The position numbers and the translations under genes were made by a program. Below the pieces are notes generated by a model. The model was not told the DNA's origin. It searched no databases and saw only the letters and a list, made by a program, of their open reading frames with translations. From Nitrososphaerota archaeon (GTDB taxonomy: Archaea; Thermoproteota; Nitrososphaeria; Nitrososphaerales; Gagatemarchaeaceae), in contig VBPK01000046.1 of assembly GCA_005877225.1 (NCBI GenBank), positions 1 through 14,332 of the forward strand: DNA of 14,332 bases. The letters are read 5' to 3'. Positions 5,603-12,909 of the stretch are shown piece by piece (position 1 is the first letter of the stretch; every line of letters begins with the position of its first letter).

Positions 5603-6877
5603 CTAACTAGCGGAACGAGACGTCTCCTCGACCACGAACTGTCTGGGTCTGTTACCCTTCTCTGGCTTCTTGACCCTCTTTGTCTCCTTTTCCCCGAATT
5701 GGGCCCGTTCGGTTGAGCCCTTCATCGCAGTCGTAGAAGACTCGCCGCCCGTTATTACCCGCTGTATCTCGTCAAAGTACGGGACACCGACGAAGGACTG
5801 ATGTTTGACCGCCTTATACCCCTCCCTCTCCTTCTCGAACTCTCCCTTTTGGAGGCGCGCATAGGCGGACATGCCCTCCGCCCTGTACGCTCGGGCGAGC
5901 TCGAAGATGGAGTAGTTCATCGTGTGGAACCCGGCGAGTGTTATGAACTGGAAATTGTATCCCATTCCCGCCAGCTCCGTCTGAAAAGAGCTCAGCCCCT
6001 TCTCATCGAGCCGACTCCCCCAGTTGAAGGACGAGGAGCAGTTGTAGGCGAGTAACTTTTCCGGATACACCCTGTGAATCGCGCTCGCGAACCGCCTGGC
6101 CTCTTCGAGGTCCGGAGAGGACGTCTCGCACCATATCATGTCGGCGTAGGGGGCGTAGGCCAGCCCTCTCTCGATTGCCATTTCGAGCCCACCATCGATC
6201 ACGAAGAAGCCCTCCTGCGTCCTCTCGTCGGTGAGGAACTTTCTATCCCTCCCGTCGACGTCGCTCGTAATGAGATTGGCGGTGCAAGCGTCGGTCCTCG
6301 CCAGAAGAATCGTGGGAACCCCCATCAGGTCTGTGGCAAGCCTTGCCGCAACCAGGGTGCGGAGGAACTGCGAGGTCGGCACAAGGACCTTCCCTCCCAA
6401 GTGGCCGCACTTCTTCTCGGAGGAGAGCTGGTCCTCGTAATGGACGGCGGCGACTCCCGCCTCGATCATGGACTTTGTCAACTCAACCACGTTCAGGGGA
6501 CCTCCGAACCCCGCCTCCCCGTCCGCGACTATCGGGGCGAGCCAGTCTGTCTCGCCTCTCCCTTCGGCGTGTTGAATCTGGTCGGCCCTCTGAAGCGCCT
6601 GATTAATTCTCTTGGCGAGGACGGGCACGCTGTTTGAGGGATACAGGCTCTGGTCTGGATAGGTCTGACCCGCTAGGTTCGCGTCTGCTGCGACCTGCCA
6701 TCCGCTGAGGTAGACCGCCTTGAGACCCGCCTGGACCATCTCGACCGCCTGACTGCTAACCGAGCCGCGAAGCGCGTGGACGGATTCCGCCGAGTATGGC
6801 CGAAGTACGCCGTTCCACCGGTCGGACCTCCAGCTTCGCTTTATGTTCGCGATTTCCTCCTCTCGACTTAGCTTCAA
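5603..6877 (-). CDS. aceA: Isocitrate lyase
   Basis: This 424-aa protein cleaves isocitrate to glyoxylate and succinate, the first step of the glyoxylate bypass. The family signature K-K-C-G-H with the catalytic cysteine lies at 155-159 ('EKKCGHLGGK'). The magnesium-site region 'VADGEAGFGG' is at 117-126, and 'LLARTDA' and 'WCETSSPD' also match the family. The normal family C-terminus ('STTAMKGSTERAQF') is at about residue 394. A further 30 basic and polar residues follow, which is unusual. The start is TTG at 6877, overlapping the malate synthase stop as TTGA; the minus strand has 'gggagggtcgagg' just before it as a possible ribosome site. No other start exists before the conserved N-terminus. 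It is certainly cotranscribed with malate synthase. Confidence 0.96.
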   Translation of the reverse strand: MKLSREEEIANIKRSWRSDRWNGVLRPYSAESVHALRGSVSSQAVEMVQAGLKAVYLSGWQVAADANLAGQTYPDQSLYPSNSVPVLAKRINQALQRADQIQHAEGRGETDWLAPIVADGEAGFGGPLNVVELTKSMIEAGVAAVHYEDQLSSEKKCGHLGGKVLVPTSQFLRTLVAARLATDLMGVPTILLARTDACTANLITSDVDGRDRKFLTDERTQEGFFVIDGGLEMAIERGLAYAPYADMIWCETSSPDLEEARRFASAIHRVYPEKLLAYNCSSSFNWGSRLDEKGLSSFQTELAGMGYNFQFITLAGFHTMNYSIFELARAYRAEGMSAYARLQKGEFEKEREGYKAVKHQSFVGVPYFDEIQRVITGGESSTTAMKGSTERAQFGEKETKRVKKPEKGNRPRQFVVEETSRSAS

Positions 6878-8502
6878 CCTCGACCCTCCCCTAATTTCTC
6901 GACGCGCAGAAGCTCTTCATAGGCGGGACTCGTGAGAAACTCCTCGAATTTCTCCGAGAGAATCAGACCCTCGAAGAGCTTCGCGGCAATATCACGCCTG
7001 GAAGCCCCCGCGCCATCAGGGAGTCTGCGAAGTTCGTCACTCAATAGAGAACGGACAAGCTCCGCGCTAACTCTTCTGCCGTCGCTCATCACGGCGCCGT
7101 GCCGAGTCCACTGCCAGAGCTGAGCCCTGCAGATTTCAGCTGTCGCAGTATCTTCCATCAGGTTGCGGATGGGAACCGCACCCTTCCCTCCGAGCCAAGC
7201 ATCGATGTACTGTATCCCCACGCTAAGGTTGGTCCTGATGCCGGACTCAGTTATCGCTCCCTCCGGGACGCGGAGGAGGTCTGAACTTGTGATTTCCAGG
7301 TCGTCGTTCGTCTTGTCAACCTGATTGGGGCCCTTCATGTGGCTGTCGAAGACTTCCCTCGCAAGCTGAACCAGCCCCGGATGGGCGACCCAGGTGCCGT
7401 CATGCCCGAGCAAGACCTCTCTCTCCTTGTCCGCCCTCACCTTTTCAAAGGCGAGGCTGTTCGCCTTTTCGTCGTTCTTTATCGGGATGTAGGCAGACAT
7501 CCCACCTATGGCGTGAGCACCTCGACGGTGGCAGGTCCTGATCAGCAACTTCACGTACGCAGCCAGGAAAGCTCTGTCCATCGTGACCGCCCCCCTATCG
7601 GGCAGGATGAATCGAGGATATTGACTGAATTTCTTGATGAAAGAGAAGATGTAGTCCCACCGACCACAGTTCAGTCCTGAGGAATGCTCCTTCAGCTCGT
7701 AGAGAATCTCGTCCATCTCGAACGCGGCGGGGAGCGTCTCGATGAGGACGGTCGCCTTTATGGTGGCAAGCGGGATGCCGAGCTCCTCCTCGGTGACTCG
7801 GAAGACGTCGTTCCAGAGTCGCGCCTCCAGATGACTCTCCATCTTTGGAAGATAGAAGTAGGGGGCCGTCCCCTTCTGTAGGAGTCTCTCGAAGTTGTTG
7901 AAGACGAAGATAGCGAAGTCGAAGAGTGCGGCAGAGACAGGGTCACCGTCGATCAGGACGTGCTTCTCGAGTAGATGCCAACCCCTGGGACGGACGATGA
8001 GAGCGGCAACCTTTTCGTTGAGGGAGTAGTTCTTGCCCTCCGGGCTAGCGTATTCGATAGCCCCATCGATCGCGTCTCTGAGGTTCACTTGCCCCTGGAT
8101 AATCTGACGCCACGTGGGGGATTGAGAGTCCTCGAAGTCGGCCATGTATGTGCTTGCACCAGAATTGAAGGCGTTGATCATCATCTTGGCGTCGCCGGAA
8201 GGACCCGTGATCTCGACTCTTCGGTCTTGAAGGTCGGGAGGAGTCGACCAAATCCTCCAGCCGCCCTCGCGAATCGAGTGAGTGTCGGGAAGAAAATCTG
8301 GCAGTACGCCCGAATCTATTTCTCTCTGCCTCAGAGCTCGTCGATGCAGAAGCTCTTCACGTCTTCGGGAGAATCGACGGACCAACCTTGCCAGAAACTT
8401 AACTGCATCCTGGGTGAGGATGTCGCTACCCTGCTCTAGCGAGGGTACATTTGAGAAAGTAATCCCCGCTGACTCTCCGCTGGATCCTAGCTCCTGCTCC
8501 AC
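6874..8502 (-). CDS. aceB: Malate synthase A
   Basis: Condenses glyoxylate and acetyl-CoA to malate, the second step of the glyoxylate bypass. From the GTG at 8502 the protein has 542 aa, close to the usual 530-540 of the A isoform. Matching segments include 'LPDFLPDTHSIREGGW' and 'RRVEITGP', then 'VRPRGWHLLEKH' with the active-site Arg. 'IETLPAAFEMDEIL' and 'GLNCGRWDYIFSF' hold the magnesium ligands Glu and Asp. 'GHDGTWVAHPGL' and 'NLMEDTATAEI' follow, the latter with the catalytic-base Asp. The frame stays open upstream to a TTG at 8643, but the extra 47 residues have no counterpart in the family, so I prefer 8502. A TATA-like 'catatc' lies about 38 nt before that GTG. The stop overlaps the isocitrate lyase start. 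The sequence is strikingly like bacterial AceB. Confidence 0.95.
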   Translation of the reverse strand: MEQELGSSGESAGITFSNVPSLEQGSDILTQDAVKFLARLVRRFSRRREELLHRRALRQREIDSGVLPDFLPDTHSIREGGWRIWSTPPDLQDRRVEITGPSGDAKMMINAFNSGASTYMADFEDSQSPTWRQIIQGQVNLRDAIDGAIEYASPEGKNYSLNEKVAALIVRPRGWHLLEKHVLIDGDPVSAALFDFAIFVFNNFERLLQKGTAPYFYLPKMESHLEARLWNDVFRVTEEELGIPLATIKATVLIETLPAAFEMDEILYELKEHSSGLNCGRWDYIFSFIKKFSQYPRFILPDRGAVTMDRAFLAAYVKLLIRTCHRRGAHAIGGMSAYIPIKNDEKANSLAFEKVRADKEREVLLGHDGTWVAHPGLVQLAREVFDSHMKGPNQVDKTNDDLEITSSDLLRVPEGAITESGIRTNLSVGIQYIDAWLGGKGAVPIRNLMEDTATAEICRAQLWQWTRHGAVMSDGRRVSAELVRSLLSDELRRLPDGAGASRRDIAAKLFEGLILSEKFEEFLTSPAYEELLRVEKLGEGRG

Positions 8503-8536
8503 TACCCACCCGCCTCTCACCCTGGTCTTCTCGGCT

Positions 8537-8542
8537 GATATG
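8537..8542 (-). promoter_or_regulatory. Possible TATA box of the malate synthase-isocitrate lyase operon
   Basis: The minus strand reads 'cccatatcag' about 38 nt before the preferred GTG start at 8502. It would fit a short-leader archaeal transcript and supports 8502 over the TTG at 8643. This is a weak match judged by eye. Confidence 0.25.
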
Positions 8543-8682
8543 GGTATCGTTTCGGATGAGACGGAACCTAGGGAAGAGTTTCCGAGAATCTTCTGGGTGC
8601 GAGCCGGCAGCACCGCCCCAACCTCCGAACCTCCTCGTGCCAAGGCGTCAGAACCGGGACTCCGCTCGATGCTCCGCTCCCA

Positions 8683-8829
8683 TCAGTGGCTGCGCCCACG
8701 AATGATGGGACTGCACCTGCATGCGGCAGAAGCCTCCCCGCACTCAATACAGAATCTGATTCCCAGAAAGAGATAGGCTCGCCTGCCACAACCGCAGTAG
8801 AAAGGACGCTGCACGAGCTCCTGACCCAA
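8683..8829 (-). CDS. Zinc-finger microprotein, paralogue 1
   Basis: A 48-aa protein if it begins with TTG at 8829. The pattern is E-L-V-x-R-x3-C-x-C-G-R-x-A-Y-x4-G-x2-F-C-x-E-C-G-x3-A-x2-C-R-C. The six cysteines form C-x-C, C-x2-C and C-x-C pairs, enough for one or two zinc sites. The gene at 9126-9266 shares about 20 of 39 aligned residues, including all six cysteines. The frame also allows GTG at 8913 (76 aa) or ATG at 8853. TTG 8829 is chosen because the paralogue has no other start and because both have a similar TATA-like box about 33-37 nt upstream. It lies upstream of malate synthase in the same direction. Small zinc proteins like this often act in regulation or protein contacts; the exact role is unknown. 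Confidence 0.6.
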   Translation of the reverse strand: MGQELVQRPFYCGCGRRAYLFLGIRFCIECGEASAACRCSPIIRGRSH

Positions 8830-8860
8830 CCTGATTTTCAACCGTAATCTCATTTGAGTG

Positions 8861-8870
8861 TAGATAAGAG
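8861..8870 (-). promoter_or_regulatory. TATA-like element before zinc microprotein 1
   Basis: The minus strand reads 'ctcttatcta'. The paralogous gene has 'cctttatcaa' at nearly the same distance from its TTG (about 33-37 nt). Conservation of this block while the flanks differ supports a promoter rather than coding sequence. Confidence 0.35.
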
Positions 8871-9125
8871 GGAAGGAAGATTGTTCCAAACTCTTCGTAA
8901 TGCTCTTCCACACAAGTTGCCGCGGAAAGGTAGCCAGGACTCCCTGAGGTGATTGTGTCTAATTGTTGGATTGGGACGTTTTCTGTTGATTCATCTGGAT
9001 TCTTGCGATGCTGTACTTCGTTTGGTTAATCTGGTACGGAGGGCACTCGGCCGGCAGCGCCAGGAAACTTGGTCGATGTCTCGCCGCGCTCAGCCGAGAC
9101 CTAGGACAGAGCGAAACCCAAGGGG
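8871..9125. other. Non-coding spacer between the two zinc microprotein genes
   Basis: I see no convincing protein gene on either strand. The part at 8945-9030 is A/T-richer than the surroundings. A nested inverted repeat lies at 9068-9122 next to the end of paralogue 2. No tRNA fold was recognised. The open frames that cross the spacer lack family features. Confidence 0.4.
9068..9122 (-). terminator. Nested hairpin just after zinc microprotein 2, possible transcript end structure
   Basis: Inner arms GTCTCG (9078-9083) and CGAGAC (9095-9100) lie within outer arms CTTGG (9068-9072) and CCAAG (9118-9122). It starts four bases beyond the stop of the zinc gene. No strong T run follows, so it is not a typical archaeal terminator; RNA stabilisation or processing is possible. 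Confidence 0.25.
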
Positions 9126-9266
9126 TCAGTTGTAGAGAACTACGAGTTTGCACCTGCATATTGGGGCGACGTCGCCGCATTCGGAACAGAAGCTGGTCCC
9201 GTAGGCGCTGTAGGCCATCCTACCGCAGACACAGAAGATCGAGCGCTCGACGAGTTCCCGGCTCAA
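9126..9266 (-). CDS. Zinc-finger microprotein, paralogue 2
   Basis: A 46-aa protein that standard length filters miss. It reads S-R-E-L-V-E-R-S-I-F-C-V-C-G-R-M-A-Y, then 'GTSFCSECGDVAPICRCK', ending LVVLYN. All six cysteines and the E-L-V, C-G-R-x-A-Y, F-C-x-E-C-G and C-R-C elements of the neighbouring paralogue are kept, which argues strongly that it is translated. The frame is open back to a TAG near 9432 but has no ATG, GTG or other TTG before TTG 9266, so that codon is the likely start. The box 'cctttatcaa' lies about 33 nt upstream, fitting a near-leaderless transcript. Its tail differs from paralogue 1. Zinc binding is inferred from the cysteines; the function is unknown. Confidence 0.65.
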   Translation of the reverse strand: MSRELVERSIFCVCGRMAYSAYGTSFCSECGDVAPICRCKLVVLYN

Positions 9267-9294
9267 GCTGTTTCTCGGTTCAAATTTGGCTGGC

Positions 9295-9304
9295 TTGATA
9301 AAGG
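9295..9304 (-). promoter_or_regulatory. TATA-like element before zinc microprotein 2
   Basis: The minus strand reads 'cctttatcaa', centred about 33 nt before TTG 9266. It corresponds to 'ctcttatcta' before paralogue 1. Confidence 0.4.
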
Positions 9305-9468
9305 GGTAATGGAAGAATGTTACAAACCTCGGGTGGGTCGTCCTCTCGTTGGCTATCTGTCCTGGACGAGGACGCCCGCGGCGAGCCCCGGCTCCTAAAC
9401 AACCAGGCTCAGTACGGTAGCCGACGAACGTCTACGGCTGCGCTGAGCAAGAAAACGATGACATCGCG

Positions 9469-10587
9469 TCAGGCACCAAGTAGACCGATTCGCATAACCG
9501 TCTCGTTTCCAATCCTCACTGTCGCTTTTGATAGCGCGCCCCACCACCCCTTCCCGTTGGCCCTGTTCCTTCCACCCTTGTTCTCGTTGTCCCCAAAGCC
9601 CATCACCACACCGCCCAGCACTTTGTCGTCTTGAGTGAACCCGAAGCGCATCTTACTGTTCAGCCCGACCCCGAAGAAGGAGAGCCGACCGGCATTATCG
9701 TCGGCCTCGAGGTACTTCCGGAAGGGCTTTCTTGGACCGGCCACAGAGTAACTCGTGACGCGCCCCGCGTCGACCTCCGCGTTGAGCCTCACCATCAATC
9801 CGTCGGGCGTGAGGATGGGCTGGTCGAACACCAGCGTACCGTTCGCGCTGTCCTCGTCGATGGTGACCTCGATGCTGCCGGCGGGGAGGAAAGTAATGAT
9901 CCCCTCATTCGCCTTATCCTTGGTGGCGAGAGCCTCAGAGAGGTCCAACGCCCGCCTGTCCAGTCGAAAGGTAAGAGCGGTTCCTTGAGGCGTCGTCACG
10001 TGAACATTTTCGTCACCAGCCAATCGCCCCGACAGCTTCTTTGCTCGTGCCAGTATAGTGACCGGGTCCTCGAGGCAGCCGTTGTACACGGCCTCCCGCC
10101 ATCTTTCGTAGTCGAGCCCCAGATCCTCGGCCCTCTCGGGGGTCGCGAGTGTCGCTTCAACCCCGAGCATCCTGACTCCTCTCCTCTTCGCAACCGCAGA
10201 CCACTCTGCGGCAAACCCGCTATTGTCGTAGCGCGTGTCGAGCCAGATGCTCGCGGCCTTTCTCCTCTCGGGTGGAATCCTCTGCCAAGGAACCGGCCTT
10301 CTCGGTCCCAGCGTGAAGATGTAGACGTCGGTCTCCTCGAGCAAGGAAGATTGGTATCTTGAGAGTTTCTCAAGCGAATCAAGAGGTGAACTCAGCAGGG
10401 AGTGAAGCCAGAGTTCTTCGGGCTCGACGGTCAGGAGAACCTCGGCACCGGCCCTCCCGCACTCCATCGCGAGCTGCGACATCAGGTCGACGGCGTGATC
10501 CCATCCGTGCACCCAGACCCTTTCACCGCGATGCACACCGAGCGAGCCGACGATGACGGCCCGGGCTACCGAGGCAAGGTCCAGCAT
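9469..10587 (-). CDS. M29-like aminopeptidase homologue, possibly lacking metal ligands
   Basis: This 372-aa protein has the layout of the M29 (AmpS / aminopeptidase T) and NicX-like family: an alpha/beta N-terminal domain ('RGERVWVHGWDHAVDL', 'AGAEVLLTVEP'), then 'GDENVHVTTPQGTALTF', 'FLPAGSIEVTIDEDSANGT', 'LSFFGVGLN' and 'MGFGDNENKGGRNRANGKGW'. In active members the G-E-V-x-x-A-P, G-T-x-H-x-A-x-G and H-x-D motifs carry metal ligands. Here the Glu position reads Ser (residue 238), the His before the G-x-N motif is missing (V-V-M-G-F-G), and the H-x-D position reads W-W-G. So it may be non-catalytic or use other chemistry. The ATG at 10587 is preceded by 'ggtgat' almost touching it. It lies 27 bp after the M3 peptidase, almost certainly one operon for peptide breakdown. 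Confidence 0.65.
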   Translation of the reverse strand: MLDLASVARAVIVGSLGVHRGERVWVHGWDHAVDLMSQLAMECGRAGAEVLLTVEPEELWLHSLLSSPLDSLEKLSRYQSSLLEETDVYIFTLGPRRPVPWQRIPPERRKAASIWLDTRYDNSGFAAEWSAVAKRRGVRMLGVEATLATPERAEDLGLDYERWREAVYNGCLEDPVTILARAKKLSGRLAGDENVHVTTPQGTALTFRLDRRALDLSEALATKDKANEGIITFLPAGSIEVTIDEDSANGTLVFDQPILTPDGLMVRLNAEVDAGRVTSYSVAGPRKPFRKYLEADDNAGRLSFFGVGLNSKMRFGFTQDDKVLGGVVMGFGDNENKGGRNRANGKGWWGALSKATVRIGNETVMRIGLLGA

Positions 10588-10614
10588 ATCACCACACGAA
10601 AACAGGGAAAATAA

Positions 10615-12369
10615 TTAACCCTTCATGGATACCTTCGCTTCTTCGAGGCTTGTAAGAATGCGCCTCAACTCGTTCGCATACCGCTCAACCATCCCCTTGC
10701 CGAAGTCCCACGGGATCCCGGCTGCCTCGAAGAGCTCCGGAATCGGCTTCGACCCCCCGAGTGACAAAGACCCCCTGTACGCCTCTACCGCATCCTTTGG
10801 GTCCTTCCTGTATCTGAGCCATAGGTTGATGGCGCCCAGGGCCGCGATGTTGTACTCGATGTAATAGAAGGGCACCTCGAAGAGATGCAGCTGCCGCTGC
10901 CAGTACGATTCCCCTGCCTCCTCGTAACCCTCCCAGCTCTCTCCCACGCCGTATCTTTCCTGAACCCCTACCCAAAACTCAGAACGCTCATCCCTAGAGT
11001 GGTCGGGATGGGTGTAGACCCACTGCTGGAAGGAGTCGATCGTGGCCACCCACCCCATCAGCCTCACCATGTCGGAGAGATGAGACCTCATCGAGCGTGT
11101 GGCGTCCCCCTCATCGTAGAAGACTCCCGAGAGGTGCTCGCCCCCGATGAACTCCATCGCGGTCGAGGCCACCTCGGCGAACTCAGACGGGATGCTTTCT
11201 CCCCGATAGTCAAAGAGCAGCCCTGCTTCTCTGGTCGCGAAGGTGTGGAAGGCATGCCCTGACTCGTGGAGTAGAGTGTAGACGTCGTCGTCTCTTCCGA
11301 CGGCGTTGGTGAAGATGAACGGGAGGCGAACCTCAGAGAGCTCATAGTTGTATCCGCCCGGCGCCTTCCCCGGCCTGCTTTCGAGGTCCAGGAGATTCAG
11401 GTCCCTGAGCCTCTTGAACTGGTTCGCCAGGTCGGGAGATACCGATTCGTGTATCTGGATGCATCCCCTGACGAGGTCCTCGGCGCTGTTGAAAGGGAGA
11501 AGCGGTCGTTTGCCTTCCGGGTCGGCAAAGACGTCCCAGGGTCTGAGCGTGTCGATTCCGAGCCTCTCCTTCGCCTTCTCGTAGATCTCCCGCGCGAGGG
11601 GGACGAAACTCCCCTCCACCGCGTCGTGGAAACGGAACGCATCCTCTGGGGTGTACTCGAAGCGCTCCTTCTTCCTGAACGCATAGTCTCTGTAGTTCTC
11701 GAAGCCCGCGTTCACCGCAATCCTGTGCCTCACCCTCACGAGGTCGTCGAAGACCTGATCGAGCTTCGCTCGGTCCCTCAGTCGTCGCCCCTCTGACGCC
11801 TCCCAGGCCCTCTGCCTCAGGCCCCGGTCGGGCTCCTCGAGATACCTTCGCATGTACTGCATCGTTCGCTCCTGCCCCTCAAACTGGACCGTCATCGCCC
11901 CGGTGACTTTGTAATACTGCTGCCCCAGCTTCGCGTCTTGCTTCTCCAGCTCCACGTTTTCATTCCGAAAGAGGGATACGTTGTTCTCTTTCCTCCTGTC
12001 GATGACGTAGTAGTAGTCCTTTCTCAACTCACTTCTGAACCTGCAGCCCACGTACTTGCGGTCCAGCAGGAACTCTCTCTCCTTCGCCTTCGGCTGGACA
12101 TTCTCTACGAAGTCCAGGTACTCTTTTTCGTAATCCTTGTTCCCGGTCTGGGTCGTCATCCTCACGTACCTGACTGCAGACTCTTCGAAGATGGCCGCGC
12201 TCAGCTCAGACTCGTCCCCGAGCCACTCCTCGAGCTCCTTCCGAGAACGTATCTCTCGGTTCTCGAGGGAGGTGAAAGCCTTCTCGAGCTGCCCCCAGTC
12301 GGAGGGGGCGAGGTGGGCGGGGAGGAACTTCCTTCGAAACTCATGGGGGAGCCGAGCGTAGTCGAACAC
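10615..12369 (-). CDS. M3-family oligoendopeptidase (PepF-like)
   Basis: This 584-aa protein is a cytosolic zinc metallopeptidase that cuts short peptides; the length matches PepF-type enzymes. The zinc motif H-E-x-x-H is 'LLHESGHAFH' (His368, Glu369, His372). The third ligand region follows in 'IPSEFAEVAST' (Glu396 or Glu399), about 25 residues later as in M3 enzymes. 'FIFTNAVGRDDDVYTLLHE' and the C-terminal 'EVPFYYIEYNIAALGA' are also typical, the latter containing the substrate-binding Tyr/His-type region. There is no signal peptide. GTG at 12369 is the start; a TATA-like 'gtaaatcc' lies about 33 nt upstream, suggesting a leaderless transcript. The M29-like gene follows 27 bp downstream. 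The enzyme appears intact. Confidence 0.93.
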   Translation of the reverse strand: MFDYARLPHEFRRKFLPAHLAPSDWGQLEKAFTSLENREIRSRKELEEWLGDESELSAAIFEESAVRYVRMTTQTGNKDYEKEYLDFVENVQPKAKEREFLLDRKYVGCRFRSELRKDYYYVIDRRKENNVSLFRNENVELEKQDAKLGQQYYKVTGAMTVQFEGQERTMQYMRRYLEEPDRGLRQRAWEASEGRRLRDRAKLDQVFDDLVRVRHRIAVNAGFENYRDYAFRKKERFEYTPEDAFRFHDAVEGSFVPLAREIYEKAKERLGIDTLRPWDVFADPEGKRPLLPFNSAEDLVRGCIQIHESVSPDLANQFKRLRDLNLLDLESRPGKAPGGYNYELSEVRLPFIFTNAVGRDDDVYTLLHESGHAFHTFATREAGLLFDYRGESIPSEFAEVASTAMEFIGGEHLSGVFYDEGDATRSMRSHLSDMVRLMGWVATIDSFQQWVYTHPDHSRDERSEFWVGVQERYGVGESWEGYEEAGESYWQRQLHLFEVPFYYIEYNIAALGAINLWLRYRKDPKDAVEAYRGSLSLGGSKPIPELFEAAGIPWDFGKGMVERYANELRRILTSLEEAKVSMKG

Positions 12370-12397
12370 GAGAATCTTCGCTCGGGTCTGCGGGGGC

Positions 12398-12406
12398 GGA
12401 TTTACG
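12398..12406 (-). promoter_or_regulatory. Probable TATA box of the M3 peptidase operon
   Basis: The minus strand reads 'gcgtaaatccg', centred about 33 nt before GTG 12369. The nine bases TAAATCCGC recur in front of the neighbouring cyclic-nucleotide-binding gene. Confidence 0.4.
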
Positions 12407-12437
12407 CGTTTTGTGGCAGTATTTCAGGGTCTTCCGC

Positions 12438-12875
12438 CTAAGTGGTTGCAGTTTCTTGAACTTCTCTCAGCCTTCTCACCAATTCTTTCATTACTGCCAA
12501 GGCAATCTCGGGATAAGTTCGTACTAGCCCAGCGAACGCCCAAGATGTCAACCCAAAGCACGTAGTCGGGGCGACAGCCACCACGTCCGCGGACCGCGGC
12601 TTGTCGTCGATAACCGTCATCTCCCCGAAGAACCCACCATTTCCGAGAGTCGAAAGCAGTTTCCCCTTCTTCCGTACCTCAACCTTACCTTCGAGAATCA
12701 ATAGGAGCGCGAGTCCGGGCTCACCCTCCCTGAGGATGGTTTTACCCTTCTCGAACGTGACTTCGCGCCCGGCCCCGGCTATCCTCTCCCTGTCCTTCTT
12801 ATCCAGGCCGGAGAAGAGAGGAATCGAGCCAATCGTCTCCGCTAGCCGCTGCGTAGACTTTCTCTCTTGCTCCAA
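12438..12875 (-). CDS. Stand-alone cyclic-nucleotide-binding domain protein (Crp/Fnr sensor domain type)
   Basis: The 145-aa protein is almost entirely one cNMP-binding beta-barrel. 'LFSGLDKKDRERIAG' starts the domain and 'KGKTILREGEPG' forms the early strands. The phosphate-binding cassette is 'GGFFGEMTVIDDKPRSADVVA' (80-100), with the usual Glu85 and Arg94 that contact ribose and phosphate in cAMP/cGMP-binding members. The C-terminal helix region (120-145) is present, but there is no DNA-binding helix-turn-helix, so it is not a complete Crp. It may be a protein-protein switch. The start is TTG at 12875; a TATA box 'tttaaat' 28 nt upstream supports a leaderless transcript. It is downstream of the FlgO-like/TPR gene on the same strand, 68 bp away, but has its own promoter. 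Confidence 0.87.
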   Translation of the reverse strand: MEQERKSTQRLAETIGSIPLFSGLDKKDRERIAGAGREVTFEKGKTILREGEPGLALLLILEGKVEVRKKGKLLSTLGNGGFFGEMTVIDDKPRSADVVAVAPTTCFGLTSWAFAGLVRTYPEIALAVMKELVRRLREVQETATT

Positions 12876-12897
12876 CAGGCGGATGTGTTGACGGTGC

Positions 12898-12909
12898 GGA
12901 TTTAAACCC
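12898..12909 (-). promoter_or_regulatory. Probable TATA box of the cyclic-nucleotide-binding gene
   Basis: The minus strand reads 'gggtttaaatcc', centred about 28 nt before the TTG at 12875, the expected spacing for a leaderless archaeal transcript. This is the best TATA match in the window. Confidence 0.5.

Noticed and set aside
6074..6637. Long plus-strand open frames opposite isocitrate lyase, malate synthase and the peptidases
   Set aside because: They are typical antisense shadows of GC-rich genes; their translations have no family features and they oppose well-conserved proteins.
8503..8643. 47-residue N-terminal extension of malate synthase from TTG 8643
   Set aside because: It has no resemblance to the family N-terminus, the GTG at 8502 gives normal length, and a TATA-like box falls inside the extension. 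Kept only as an alternative start.
9061..9125. Possible tRNA or snoRNA-like fold in the spacer
   Set aside because: No acceptor, anticodon or T-arm pattern and no C/D or H/ACA boxes could be seen; only simple hairpins.
9008..9298. Plus-strand frame of 96 codons across the zinc microprotein 2 region
   Set aside because: It is Arg/Ser-rich, has no recognisable motif, and lies opposite a gene supported by a paralogue.
9267..9432. Upstream extension of the zinc microprotein 2 frame (about 55 codons)
   Set aside because: It contains no ATG, GTG or TTG, and a promoter-like box lies within it; the open stretch probably reflects GC bias.
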